This document shows, piece after piece, positions 47,031 through 56,800 of a stretch of 64,000 bases of DNA. Positions within the stretch are counted from its first letter, which is position 1. Each line of letters begins with the position of its first letter. Made by a program: the position numbers and the translations under genes. Below the pieces are notes generated by a model, which saw only the letters and a program-made list of their open reading frames with translations, made no database searches and was not told the origin of the DNA. This DNA comes from Odobenus rosmarus divergens. Taxonomy: Eukaryota > Chordata > Mammalia > Carnivora > Odobenidae. Location of the stretch: contig NW_004450464.1 in NCBI RefSeq assembly GCF_000321225.1, positions 1,252,670 through 1,316,669 of the forward strand. The letters run 5' to 3'.

Positions 47031-48110
47031 TACTATAGGGTACTATTGGTGTCCAGTGGGATGGAAAACAGAGTAGAGAAACATATCCATAAATACACAA
47101 AAACTTAATATATATATTTTTTTGTCTTTAGTAAAAGTTGCTGATTCAGTTAAACAATCCAGAGGGGAAAATGCAACTTGACCCTTATGCCATCCACATG
47201 AAAAAAAATCAATTTTATGTAAAATATTGGTTTAAATGTAAAAGGTAAAATAGTTATGAATATTTTCATAACTTTGGATTAAGGTGTAATTTCTTAAGCA
47301 AGACAAAAACCATTAACCATACAAGAGAAGACTGAAAATTTGGACTACATTAAAACTAAGAACTTCTGTTAGTAAAGACTTCAATAGAGAATGAGAGGTA
47401 AGTCACAGATGGAAGTCTGTTTGCAACACATATATTAAAAAAAGGGCAAAAAAAAAATGAGGCAAGAAACTTGAGAGCAGGCAGTCTATAAAGATAAATA
47501 TCCAAATGGCCAATAAACCTATAAAAGTTTTTCACCTTCAAAAGACTGACAATAGTAAGTTTTGGCAAAAATGGTGAATTCTCATATTGTACTGGTGGGA
47601 ATGTATATTAGCACAATCATTTTGGAAACAAGTTTACTAATATTGAACATATGTGTACTCTAACCCTGCAGTTCTGCCTCTGATGAGTACATATCCAACA
47701 GAAATGCATATACATGAAAACCAAGAGCGATGTAGATGAATGTTCATAACAACATGTTTGTCGTAGTCAGAAAGTAGAGACAGATGCCCATCAGTACTAA
47801 AATGAATGATACACTGTAGTCTACTCATATTCATGAGACGCGTGTAGCAATGAGTATGAATGAATGCAGTTACCCTTGGAAAACATGGATGGATCTTACA
47901 ATTATGTTGAGTGGAAGGAACTTATGACTGGTGTGATTCTATCAATATGAAGTTAAAAATATGCAGTAATATTAATGTATGGCATTTGAGTCAGAATAAT
48001 AGTTATGTTTGGGGCAGAAGGAGGGGTTGTAATAAGAAAGACCACAAATAGAGCTTCTGGGATGCTGGTAACACTCTTTCCATGAGTGCTTATTTGAGCT
48101 GTACCCTATT

Positions 48111-48358
48111 TGTGTATGTGTTATATATATTTCTTTTGAGAGAGAAAGAGGTAGAGAGCATGCACACCCGAGTGAGGCTGGGAGGGGCAGAGGGAGAGGG
48201 AGAGAGAGAGAATCTTAGGCAGGCTGCATGCCCAGCATGGAGCTCAGTGACGCTGGGCTTTATTTCCTGACCCTGATACTGCAACCTGAGCTGAAACCAA
48301 GAGTTGGATTCTTAACTGACTAAGCCACCAGGCACCCCTGTGTGTATTATATTTTTAA
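48111..48358 (-). mobile_element. SINEC, older diverged copy
   Basis: Body about 48133-48338, older-type AACCAAGAGTTGGATTC and head complement AAGCCACCAGGCACCCC. Flanks TGTGTATGTGTTATATATATTT and TGTGTGTATTATATTTTT resemble each other. It lies in the L1 3' UTR. Confidence 0.88.
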
Positions 48359-48553
48359 AAAGTTAAAGAGACTACATACAGAATTCAGAGTTGCGCTCTG
48401 TCGATTTCTATCTACATTTTGAGGTCATTTTTTCTTTTAAATATTATTTTTAATATTTGTTATTTTTGTTTAAAAATTACTCTGTCATATTAATACATTA
48501 GAACATGAAAACCTGAAGTAAATTTTGAAAAAAAAGAAGTTATATTCTTCTTT

Positions 48554-48775
48554 AAAAAAAATCTTATCCTGGGGCGCCTGGGTGGCTTAGTCATTAAGCT
48601 TCTGCCTTTGGCTCAGGTCATGAGCCCAGTGTCCTGGGATCGAGCCCCACGTCGGGCTCCCTGCTCGGCGGGAAGCCTGCTTCTCCCTCTCCTACTCCCC
48701 CTGCTTGTGTTCCTGCTCTCACTGTCTCTCTCTCTCTGTCAAATAAATAAGTAAAATCTTAAAAAAAAAAATCAT
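48554..48775 (+). mobile_element. SINEC
   Basis: Body 48571-48762, head GGGGCGCCTGGGTGGCTTAG, tail AAATAAATAAGTAAAATCTT plus A-run. Flanks AAAAAAATCTTATCC and AAAAAAATCATCC are similar. Confidence 0.96.
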
Positions 48776-48911
48776 CCAAGATTGTCTGCTTCTATTGTCT
48801 TTCCTTCAAGCTTAAATTAATTGACGATTGTGTTTTAAATGTGATAAACTGTTTCCTGGCTTACAGTAGAACTCAGTTTTATCAGTTTTATTTAGATAAC
48901 AAGACTTTGAT

Positions 48912-49161
48912 TAGTATGGTGTTTTTAAAGTTTTTGTGTGTGTGTTTTTTTTTTTTTTTTTTTAGAGAGAGACAGAGCATGTGAGCAGGGGGAGGGGCAG
49001 AGAGAGGGAGAGAGAATCTCACGTAGACTCTGCGCTGAGCACGGGAACCTGACGATGAGGGGCTTGATCTCAGGACCCTGAGATCATGACCTGAGCTGAA
49101 ATCAAGAGTCAGACATCTTAACCAACTGAGCCAATCAGGCACCCCTAGTTTGATGTTTTTA
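48912..49161 (-). mobile_element. SINEC, older type
   Basis: Body 48930-49145, T-run of 19, older-type AATCAAGAGTC, head complement GAGCCAATCAGGCACCCC. TAGTATGGTGTTTTTA (48912-48927) and TAGTTTGATGTTTTTA (49146-49161) are the target duplication with two mismatches. Confidence 0.94.
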
Positions 49162-49372
49162 TTTTTTTTTATTTTTTATTTTTTTTAAAGATTTTATTTA
49201 TTTATTTGAGAGAGAGAATGAGAGATAGAGAGCACGAGAGGGAAGAAGGTCAGAGGGAGAAGCAGACTCCCTGCCGAGCAGGGAGCCCGATGTGGGACTC
49301 GATCCCGGGACTCCAGGATCATGACCTGAGCCGAAGGCAGACGCTTAACTGACTGAGCCACCCAGGCGCCCC
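49162..49372 (-). mobile_element. SINEC immediately adjoining the previous one
   Basis: Young-type SINE starting with a T/A-rich tail TTTTTTTTATTTTTTATTTT and ending GAGCCACCCAGGCGCCCC at 49372. It begins right after the neighbour's target duplication. I see no clear duplication of its own. Confidence 0.93.
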
Positions 49373-49439
49373 AGAACTGTCCTTTTCATTCAAACTTCAT
49401 GTTGATCTCCCTTTCTTCCTTCTGACATTTAGACAGTCA

Positions 49440-49715
49440 TCTAGCAGATATTTTTCATGTGATTTCTTCCTTAAGCTCTCTTTTGTGAAACACTTTACAG
49501 ACTCTTATAGTACTCATTGATATTTCTTGCTTTAATCATGGTATCATTTACTTTTTTGAAATGTCATCATTTTATTATTTGCTTTTTTTATGAAGGCTCT
49601 TTTCCTAATGAGGTTATAAATTCGTGAAAGTGGGAACTGCCTTTTCTTGTTTTCTCACGTGTCAAGGGACACAGAATGTACTCAAGACCTCATCAAATAG
49701 AGTTGTATGGTTAAA
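49440..49715 (+). mobile_element. L2 LINE 3' end
   Basis: ATAGTACTCATTGATATTTC, TTGCTTTTTTTATGAAGGCTC, CTAATGAGGTTATAAATTCGTGAAAGTGGGAACTGCC and GGGACACAGAATGTACTCAAGACC match the L2 3' UTR order. Confidence 0.55.
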
Positions 49716-50204
49716 GACTGAAGCTTGTATGAGTTAAGTCCAGCACTTTGGGGAGATTATTGTTTACACAGTTTCTTCTGCATTGTGTATTATCCTTGCC
49801 ATATTGCTATTAAAGTAATGAGATTTCTGGTTCAGTACTCACAATGTGGAACCTCACAATAGGAAATTATAAAGAACAGCTTCAAATCAGCTTCAGTATT
49901 GGTTGCACATTCAAACCACCACAGATCAACTCTGGTGCCTTACACAGAGTATAATCCACTGGTGGATGCTAACAACACTGGTGTAATCCTCCATTTACTG
50001 AGAGATGGAGAAACCTCATCTCATCTAGCAGTGACTTGCATTTCCAGAGTGGTTAATACTAATCATGCATCGAAACTTCACTCATCCAGCCGTGGTAAAT
50101 ATTCTTTAGCTTCACATTTGCCTGTGATCTTTAGGATTAACTTTCCCACTTTTTGGGCACATCTGCGTGGCTGTGTGTAGGAATATAGGTTTGCTCTGAA
50201 GGGC
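49716..50204. other. Unassigned sequence with a 93-codon frame
   Basis: The plus-strand frame 49899-50180 encodes no motif I recognise, and I see no splice-site or promoter support. No repeat was named. Confidence 0.35.
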
Positions 50205-50330
50205 GTACTAGTTAAGAACAAGTCTCTGGAGTCACACTGCTCAGTACTGACTGGCCTTCGGAAAGTTTCTTAACTTCCCTGAGCCTCATTTTCCATCTGT
50301 AAGTGGCGATAATTAATGATGGTGCTTTTT
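50205..50330 (+). mobile_element. MIR SINE fragment
   Basis: CAAGTCTCTGGAGTCACACTGC, GAAAGTTTCTTAACTTCCCTGAGCCTCATTTTCCATCTGTAAG and GATAATTAATGATGGTGC match the MIR core. Confidence 0.8.
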
Positions 50331-50481
50331 TTAGTGGGAGAGTTGGGACAAACTGAGGAGAAACCTTAACAATGAAACAATTCCCATAACAAACCTTAAA
50401 CAGTTCCCTTCTCTCCCCACAGGTAGTTATGTACTTTCATACCATGCAGAAAAAAAAATAAGTGAGAACACTTTAACTGTT

Positions 50482-50934
50482 AAAATTCTGCCTGGGTGGC
50501 TCAGCGGTTAAGTGTTTGACTCTTGATTTCAGCTCAGGTCATGATTTTGGGGTCTTGGGATTGAGCCCCAGTTGGTCTCCTCGCTCAGCAGGGAATCTGC
50601 TTGGGATTCGCTCTCTCCCTCTCCCCCTCCCCCCCTGCACGCACGCGCGCACTCTCTCTCTCCAAAATAAATAAATCTTTTTTTTTTTAAAGAGAGTCTT
50701 TTTTTTTTTTTTTTTAAGATTTTATTTATTCGTTTGACAGAGAGAGATACACCGAGAGAGGGAACACAAGCAGGGGGAGTGGGAGAGGGAGAAGCAGGCT
50801 TCCCATGGAGCAAGGAGCCCGATATGGGGCTCGATCCCAGGACCCCGGGATCATGACCTGAGCCGAAGGCAGACGCTTAACGACTGAGCCACCCAGGTGC
50901 CCCTCCAAAATAAATAAATCTTAAAAAAATTCTG
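50482..50934 (+). mobile_element. SINEC, older type, split by another SINE
   Basis: Left part 50491-50679: CCTGGGTGGCTCAGCGGTTAAG, older-type GACTCTTGATTTCAGCTC, a CACGCACGCGCGCACTCTCTC body, then TCCAAAATAAATAAATCTT. Its tail reappears at 50904-50925 after an inserted SINE. AAAATTCTG repeats at 50482-50490 and 50926-50934. The first few head bases are missing. Confidence 0.93.
50661..50922 (-). mobile_element. SINEC inserted in the tail of another SINEC
   Basis: Young-type minus-strand SINE (about 50680-50903). Its 19-bp target duplication TCCAAAATAAATAAATCTT (50661-50679 and 50904-50922) is the 3' end of the host SINE. Its tail contains two T-runs separated by AAAGAGAGTC. Confidence 0.96.
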
Positions 50935-51329
50935 TCTCAAAAATTTAAGTTTGTGATGGGAATCTTCACCCATTCTTTCTTGCTGCCTTTCATCTCCAAA
51001 CATGAGGCTGTCTCTTCTTTGACAAGTCAAAAGCTAGACCTGTACTTGTAATCTCTTCCTTCTTTGCATTCATCACCTTCTTGTATCCTCCATCCCTTTT
51101 TTTGCTGTATTTTCAATTTCTCTCATTCCAGTTTGTCTTTTTTTAGCCTATAAAACTGGCTTTGGGTTGCATTGGCCTCTGGCAACCGTTTGAACTGCTG
51201 TTTCATTGTTTCCTCCCCTTTCCACCAAACTTGGAATAATTTTACACTCTGTATAGATTTTATCAACTTTTCCGTTAGTTAATATATTAATATTAATAAC
51301 CCAAATTTGTTACAAAGGGAATGAGTAGA
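50935..51329. other. Unassigned, possibly upstream part of the L2 that follows
   Basis: Pyrimidine-rich sequence with no firm match. Confidence 0.4.
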
Positions 51330-51960
51330 CATTTTTCTCATTACCTCTTCAGCTCACCAATCTGACTTGTATGCTCTCTTTACTGAATCAGCCCCGTCAG
51401 AGATTACTGGTGACCATTGGGGGACCCTACTTTCCAACTGGCCGGCTTCTGTAGTATTTGATCCTTCAGCATCTCTCTCTACTGTTGACAGCTCCTCAGT
51501 GGCTTCTTTTTCACTTGTAGTACTGATGATAACACTTTTCTAATCCTCCTGACTTTTTAAAAGTTATTTCTTTTGACTCTTACTTCTCATCTTTAATCGT
51601 GTTATATATTTTCAGGGTTTCACCTTTACCTTTCCTTTTTCTTTGTCTTTATAGTCTCTCTCTCTCCCTCTCTCTCAATGGTGTCATATAATTATAACTT
51701 TTTACCACTTACCAATGTTCTAGTGACGTTATGGTCTGTATTTCTAGATCACATCATCTATCTACAACTCCAAATGCAACATGAAAGCAGGCCACTGGAT
51801 GTCCCATAAGTATCTCAAAAGTGAGCATCCCCAAGATGGCAGATCTGTTTCTTTTCCTCCATTCTACTGCTCTTGACTGGGCCTTCATCCCCACTCATTT
51901 GGACCATTGCAGTCATCTCTAGATTAATCTCACTACTTCACATAGTGAGAACGGCTAGGA
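51330..51960 (+). mobile_element. L2 LINE, internal region
   Basis: AGAGATTACTGGTGACCATTGG, TAGTATTTGATCCTTCAGCATC, ACTGTTGACAGCTCCTCAGTGGC, CACTGGATGTCCCATAAGTATCTCAAAAGTGAGCATC and ACCATTGCAGTCATCTCTAGATTAATCTC follow L2 ORF2 in order. No open frame remains. Confidence 0.7.
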
Positions 51961-52582
51961 AGGAGAGGGCTATAAATGCATGACTGATAATTCCATTACA
52001 GTTCCTCCACTGTGCAGAAAGTTACTGGTTAGTACAAATTGTCAAGGGGACCAGAGTGGAATTTCTAGTCCCTTTTTCTTAGAGTCAGCTTCATTATCTT
52101 GGATTTATTCAAGTTTGTAAGCTGCTTTACATAGATCCAGGCATATAGAGGCCTTGTGGCTAGCAATACTATATTAGGTACTTTATGTAATTTGAATGTG
52201 TAAGTCAGTATTTCATGATTAGATTCCAGGATGTGAAGATCCAAATTATTTCTTCAATGAATATTAGGAATATTTTTATATTTTTCCCTGTTAAATTTTA
52301 TGATAACTTATGAGCATCCTCTGTGAAGAGATTATATTAAATATTCTTCAGTCCTTTAGCATGTTACCTTGGGGTCTAATAATTTAGTTATTTTATAATA
52401 TAAAGTATATTAAAAATTTTTAAAACCTCACTTTAAAAGTATTATATAATATGCTTTTGGATTTATGTAATTTATATATATCTTACTAATTTCAATATTT
52501 TGTTTAATAAACATATATATTTGACCCTTAATATCTCAAACTACCACTTACTTATGTGAGTCATGGATGTACTTAGAAAAGG
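51961..52582. other. Unassigned, strongly AT-rich at 52330-52530
   Basis: No repeat or gene was recognised. Confidence 0.4.
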
Positions 52583-52932
52583 AGAAGAAAAATCACTGTG
52601 TAAGATTGTTGAATCACAGACCTGTACCTCGGAAACAAATAATACATTATATGTTAAAAAAAAAAAAAAGAAGATAGTAGGAAGGGAGAAATGAATGGGG
52701 GAATCGGAGGGGGAGATGAACCATGAGAGACGATGGACTCTGAGAAACAAACTGAGGATTCTAGAGGGGAGAGGGGTGTGGGGATGGGTTAAGCCTGGTG
52801 ATGGGTATTAAAGAGGGCACATTCTGCGTGGAGCACTGGGTGTTACACGCAAACAATCATGGAACACTACATCAAAAACTAATGATGTAATGTATGGTGA
52901 TTAACATAACATAATAAAATTTAAAAAATTTG
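52583..52932 (+). mobile_element. Carnivore L1 3' UTR
   Basis: GTGTAAGATTGTTGAATCACAGACC, CTCGGAAACAAATAATACATTATATG, an internal A-run, then the purine-rich GGGGGAGATGAACCATGAGAGACG, GGTGTTACACGCAAACAATC and the common L1 end ACACTACATCAAAAACTAATG...AACATAACATAATAAAA. No ORF2 is included. Confidence 0.92.
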
Positions 52933-53057
52933 AATTATGAAATTATCTTGATATCAAATAAATATAAAATATCAAGTAATATTTCCAAAATATTTGAGAA
53001 TATTTTGTTTACCTTTTTTCCTATTATAAATGATTTCTAGAAATCTTTGAACTGTTC

Positions 53058-53410
53058 CTATCTTAGTCCATTTGGTCTGCAATAAGAAAATATAGACTGG
53101 GCAGCTTATAAACAACAGGAATTTATTTCTCACAGTTCTTGAGGCTGGCAAGTCCAAGATCAAAGCATTGGTGGACTCTGTGTCTCGTGTGGGACCACTT
53201 TCTGGTCATAGATGATGCCTATGTTCTCACATGATGGAAGTGGCTAGAGATTTCTCTGGGCCTGTTTTATAAGGGCCCTAATCTTATTCATGAAGACTCT
53301 GCCTTCATGCCCTAATCACCTCCCGAACGCTCCACCTCCAAGTATCATTACTTTGGGGGTTGTGTTTGAACATAAGAATTTTGGGGGGACCCAAATATTC
53401 AGACCATAGT
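53058..53410 (-). mobile_element. ERVL-MaLR solo LTR (MST/MLT1-like)
   Basis: Antisense order: ATCTTAGTCCATTTGGTCTGC, TAGACTGGGCAGCTTATAAACAACAGGAATTTATT, CTCACAGTTCTTGAGGCTGG, GTTCTCACATGATGGAAGTGGC, TTTTATAAGGGCCCTAATC, CTAATCACCTCCCGAACGCTCC, and the LTR edge TTTTGGGGGGACCCAAATATTCAGACCATAG. No internal retroviral genes. Confidence 0.9.
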
Positions 53411-53472
53411 AATTTTTCTTAATTAACATTTGATTTCTCCACTTGTTTATTAGCAATTTATAAATCTAACTC

Positions 53473-53700
53473 GAAAAATGAACATAATAGGGGCGCCTGG
53501 GTGGTTCAGTCGGTTAAGCATCTGCCTTCGGCTCAGGTCATGATCCCAGGGTCCTGAGATCGAGCCCCACTTTGGGCTCCCTGCTCAGTGGGAAGTCTGC
53601 TTCTCCCTCTCCTTCTGCTGCTCCCCGTGCTAATGCTCTCTCTCTTTTTCTCTCTCTCAGATAAATAAAATCTTTAAAAAAAAGAAAAATGAACTTACAG
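53473..53700 (+). mobile_element. SINEC with target duplications
   Basis: Body 53490-53683. GAAAAATGAACATAATA (53473-53489) and GAAAAATGAACTTACAG (53684-53700) share the first 11 bases and part of the rest. Confidence 0.96.
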
Positions 53701-54636
53701 AGTATGTTTTTCTGTATTTTATCTTAAGGAAATGATTGTTCATGGTTGTATAGCTGTTTCTCTTTCCTTATGTCACAGCAATAACAATGTCACATGGTTA
53801 TTTGGGTTCCATTCACCTACCATTTGTAAGAATTAAGAGTTTATTGTACTAAATTATCCTGTCCTCTCTGTATTATGTTCATAAATTTAGTAGCAGTCCT
53901 CCATAGTAAATTACAAAAAATATTGTTTTCTCAAGAACTGACATTTTAGAACAAAAATGCTGTCTGTCAGCATTTCTGTGTTATTTGTAACAAGACATAC
54001 ATTTATTTATAAAATATTTATAATCATTTTGTTAGGAATGTAAGCATTATTATAATGAATGTAATAATTATTCTCCTTTATTTCAAAAACATCACCAAGT
54101 TCTATTTTAAAGGAATTTGAATTTATATGTTTCTGGAATAATATGATTTATACTCCGAAACTTCCATTTTTATCTACAAAATTATGTAATTTGATTACAT
54201 TAGAAACAAAAAACTCTAAATATTTGTGCATTTTTTCTTATGCTATTTATGAAATCTTCAGAACAATAAAAGTACAGTTCTCTAGTTTTTCTTTCTTTTG
54301 ACATGTGACAGATTAAAAAGCTGTTGCATAAAATGTTAATATTTCCTTTTAAGAACATTTCTGTGGGTTCTTTTTAACTGATATTTTATTTTGAGGTTTT
54401 GGTATTTCAAAGCATAACATTTTGTCATTCAATGGGAAACAAAATTCTGCCTCACAGTGGCCTGCCTTTTGGTATTTTTTTTCCTCTCAGTGGTGCTTTT
54501 TAAATGTATCATCTTTTGTTTGCTTATTTTTGGACTCAACTGTAAATATAATAAATTTCTGTCTATGCTTTTTAAGGTTCTTGAATTCTGGACTTGAATA
54601 TGAGTAATACAAAATAGTTAGTAGAACAACCTATTC
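53701..54636. other. AT-rich unassigned sequence
   Basis: Nothing was recognised. The 61-codon frame 54422-54607 looks incidental. Confidence 0.45.
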
Positions 54637-55364
54637 TAATGTTTATTTGGAGAGGAGTCAAAAGACACAGAAGAGCCAGTACAATATAATTGGAGAACTG
54701 ACATTACCCGACCTCAAGACTTACTATAAAACTGTAGTGACCAAGACAGGGTGGTATTGGTGAATGAATAGAGAGATAGATCAGTGGCACAAAATAAAGA
54801 GTCCTGGAAGAAAGCCACAAAAATATAGTCAACTGACCTTTGACAAAGGAGCAAAGACAACCAATGGGACAAAAACACTTTTTTCATTTGTGCTGGAATA
54901 ACTGGACATCTGAATGCAAAAAAGTGAATCTAGACTTAGACATTACACCCTTCACAAAAGTTAACACAAAATGGATCATAGAGCTAAATGTAACATGCAA
55001 AACTAAAACTCCTAGAAGGTAACACAGGAGAAAACCTACATGATCTTGGACATGGTGATGACTTATTAGATGCAACACCGAAGGCATCGTCCCTGAAGGA
55101 AATAATTGGTAAGCTGGACCTCATTAAAACTGAAAATTTCTGCTCTGCAGACAATGTCAGGAGAATGAGAAAACAAGCCACAAACGGGGAGAAAATATTT
55201 GCACAGACACATCTGATAAAGGACTGTTATCCAAAATATACAAGGAACTCCTAAAACTCAACCATGAGAAAACAATTTGATTAAAAAAAAACAAAACAAA
55301 ACAAAAAAAACGGACCAATGACCTTAACAGACACCTTACCAAAGAAGGTATACAGATGGCAAAT

Positions 55365-55410
55365 AAGTGTTTGTGGTACAGTGGTGAGCCTAGCTGCCTT
55401 CCAAGTGTTT
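55365..55410 (+). ncRNA. tRNA-Gly(TCC) 5'-half-like fragment inserted in L1
   Basis: The L1 text AAATAAG...GAAAAGATTCTC is interrupted by about 38 extra bases. Over 33 bases (55373-55405) the insert reads GTGGTACAGTGGTGAGCC followed by TAGCTGCCTTCCAAG, which matches my recollection of eukaryotic tRNA-Gly(TCC) from about residue 7 to the anticodon loop with two mismatches. It includes a box A (TGGTACAGTGG) and the TCC anticodon, but no T-arm, box B or acceptor stem. AAGTGTTT lies on both sides (55365-55372 and 55403-55410), so the insertion ends at the anticodon, as a cleaved tRNA half would. It is not a functional tRNA gene. Confidence 0.7.
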
Positions 55411-55703
55411 GAAAAGATTCTCTACATCATACGTCATCAGGGAAAATGCAAATTAAAAAAACAATAAGATAACACATCTTTTAGAATGATCAAAATCTGG
55501 ATCACTGACAACACCAAATGCTCATGAAGATGTGAACACAGGAGCTCTCATACATTGCCAGTGGGGATGCAAAATGGTACAACTACTTTGGAAAACATGT
55601 GGTTTTATATAAAACTAAATATACTCTTGTAATATGATTCAGCAGTCATGCTCCTTGGTATTTTCCTAAAGGAGTTGAAAAAACATTCACACAAAACCTG
55701 CAC

Positions 55704-55892
55704 ATGGATATTTATAGCAGCTTAATTTTAACTGCCAAAACTTGGAAGCAACCAAGATGTCCTTTAGTAGGTAAGTGGTTAAATAAACTGTGGTACATTC
55801 AGATAGTGGAATATTATTCAGCACTAAACAGAAATGTGTGGTCAAGTCATGACAAGACATGGAGAAATCTTAAGTTGCATATTACTAAATGA
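55704..55892 (+). pseudogene. Decayed L1 ORF2p C-terminus
   Basis: A 62-codon frame with the pattern DIYSSLILTAKTWKQPRCPLVGKWLNKLWYIQIVEYYSAL, the degraded end of L1 ORF2p. It corresponds to the better-preserved C-terminal fragments at 25155-25352 and 37563-37805 but comes from a much older subfamily. Catalytic domains are not open anywhere in this element. Confidence 0.85.
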
Positions 55893-56331
55893 AAGAAGCC
55901 AAATTGAAAAGGCTACATACTTTGTAATTCCAAATATATGATATTCCAGAAAAGGCACAACTATGGAGATTGTGTAAATGTTACTGGTTACCAGGGGTGA
56001 GTGCAGGAGAGAGATGAATAGGTGGAGTGCAGAGAACTTTTAGGGCAGTGAAAATACTCTGTATGATACTATAATGATGGATGTATATCAATATACGTAT
56101 GTCCAAGTATACAGAATATATAGTATCAACGGTGAACCCTAAGATGAATTATGGACTCTGGGTGATTGTGATGGGTCAGTGTAGGTTCATCATTTTTAGC
56201 ATAATGCCCATCTGGTGAGGATATTAGTAACGGGGGAGCTATGCATATGGGAGGGGCAGAGGGTCAGTGGGAAATGTCTCTACCTTTCCATTTTGCTGTG
56301 AACCTAAAACTGCACTAAAAAAAAAAAAAAA

Positions 56332-56654
56332 GTCTTTGAAAAATAGTTGGGATAGAAAGAGACAAGATTCTGGCAATAACTGAATATACTTTAAAACATA
56401 ATTTGAATTCTGAACACATAAAATAAACCACTACTGCTTTTCCCAGGAATTTCATTTTATATGTTTCTTTATTTTCTCCTCTTTGAAATTTTCACTTCAT
56501 TCACTTTCTACTCATTTTTTTGCTTCTGCTTCCAACTCCTTATACTAATCACTGATACGCAATTCTTCATTGTTTTAGAAACTATTTAAATGGTTAATTT
56601 AATTTAATTTAATTTTTATGACTTAATCTCCTTAAAAGTGAGATGCAGAACTTC
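56332..56654. other. Unassigned, with a short (AATTT)n run
   Basis: A (TTAAT)-type run at 56595-56616. Otherwise nothing was recognised. Confidence 0.5.
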
Positions 56655-56800
56655 CTTGTGGTTTTAAGCATGAAATCTGGAGTCAGAATGCTTGGAATCA
56701 AATCCTACCTAGTTACATGACTTGTACAACTTATCAAACCTCCCTCTGTGCCTTTCTTTCTCACCTAGAGGGATGTGATGAACATTACATTGTAAATTTT
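56655..56800 (+). mobile_element. MIR SINE fragment
   Basis: TTTAAGCATGAAATCTGGAGTCAGAATGCTTGGAATCAAATCC and CTAGTTACATGACTTGTACAACTTATCAAACCTC match the MIR 5' half and core. Confidence 0.8.

Larger units (their letters stand above)
42740..48370 (+). mobile_element. Ancient sense L1 (L1M group) with several younger insertions
   Basis: Old L1 phrases appear in the expected order. 5'/ORF1 region: AATCCTAAAAGCAG, CTAGAATTCTATATACATC, TTCTTTAGGCAGAAAG (43440-43740). ORF2: AGAAACAAGAAATTAAACAA and TCAAAGCAATCTTAATCAAAA. C-terminus and 3' UTR: CAAATGGCCAATAAACC, TACTGGTGGGAATGTA, GAGCTGTACCCTATTTGTGTATG. No open frame survives. It is interrupted by an (ATCT)n repeat, an LTR at about 43850-44640 that itself holds a SINE, and SINEs at 46844-47020 and 48133-48338. 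Confidence 0.8.
54637..56331 (+). mobile_element. Old L1 3' portion, sense (L1M group)
   Basis: Late ORF2 and 3' UTR in order: ACCTCAAGACTTACTATAAAACT, CAACTGACCTTTGACAAAGG, AACTCCTAGAAGGTAACACAGG, GGTAAGCTGGACCTCATTAAAA, AAATGCAAATTAAAAAAACAAT, GCCAGTGGGGATGCAAAATGG, GCACATGGATATTTATAGCAG, TGGTTACCAGGGGTGAGTGC and the terminal ACCTAAAACTGCACTAAAAAA with A-tail. Frames are broken. It carries a short tRNA-like insertion at 55365-55410. Confidence 0.93.

Noticed and set aside
49899..50180. 93-codon plus-strand frame as a gene
   Set aside because: No recognisable domain, no splice-site or promoter context, and flanked by old repeats; length is within chance expectation.
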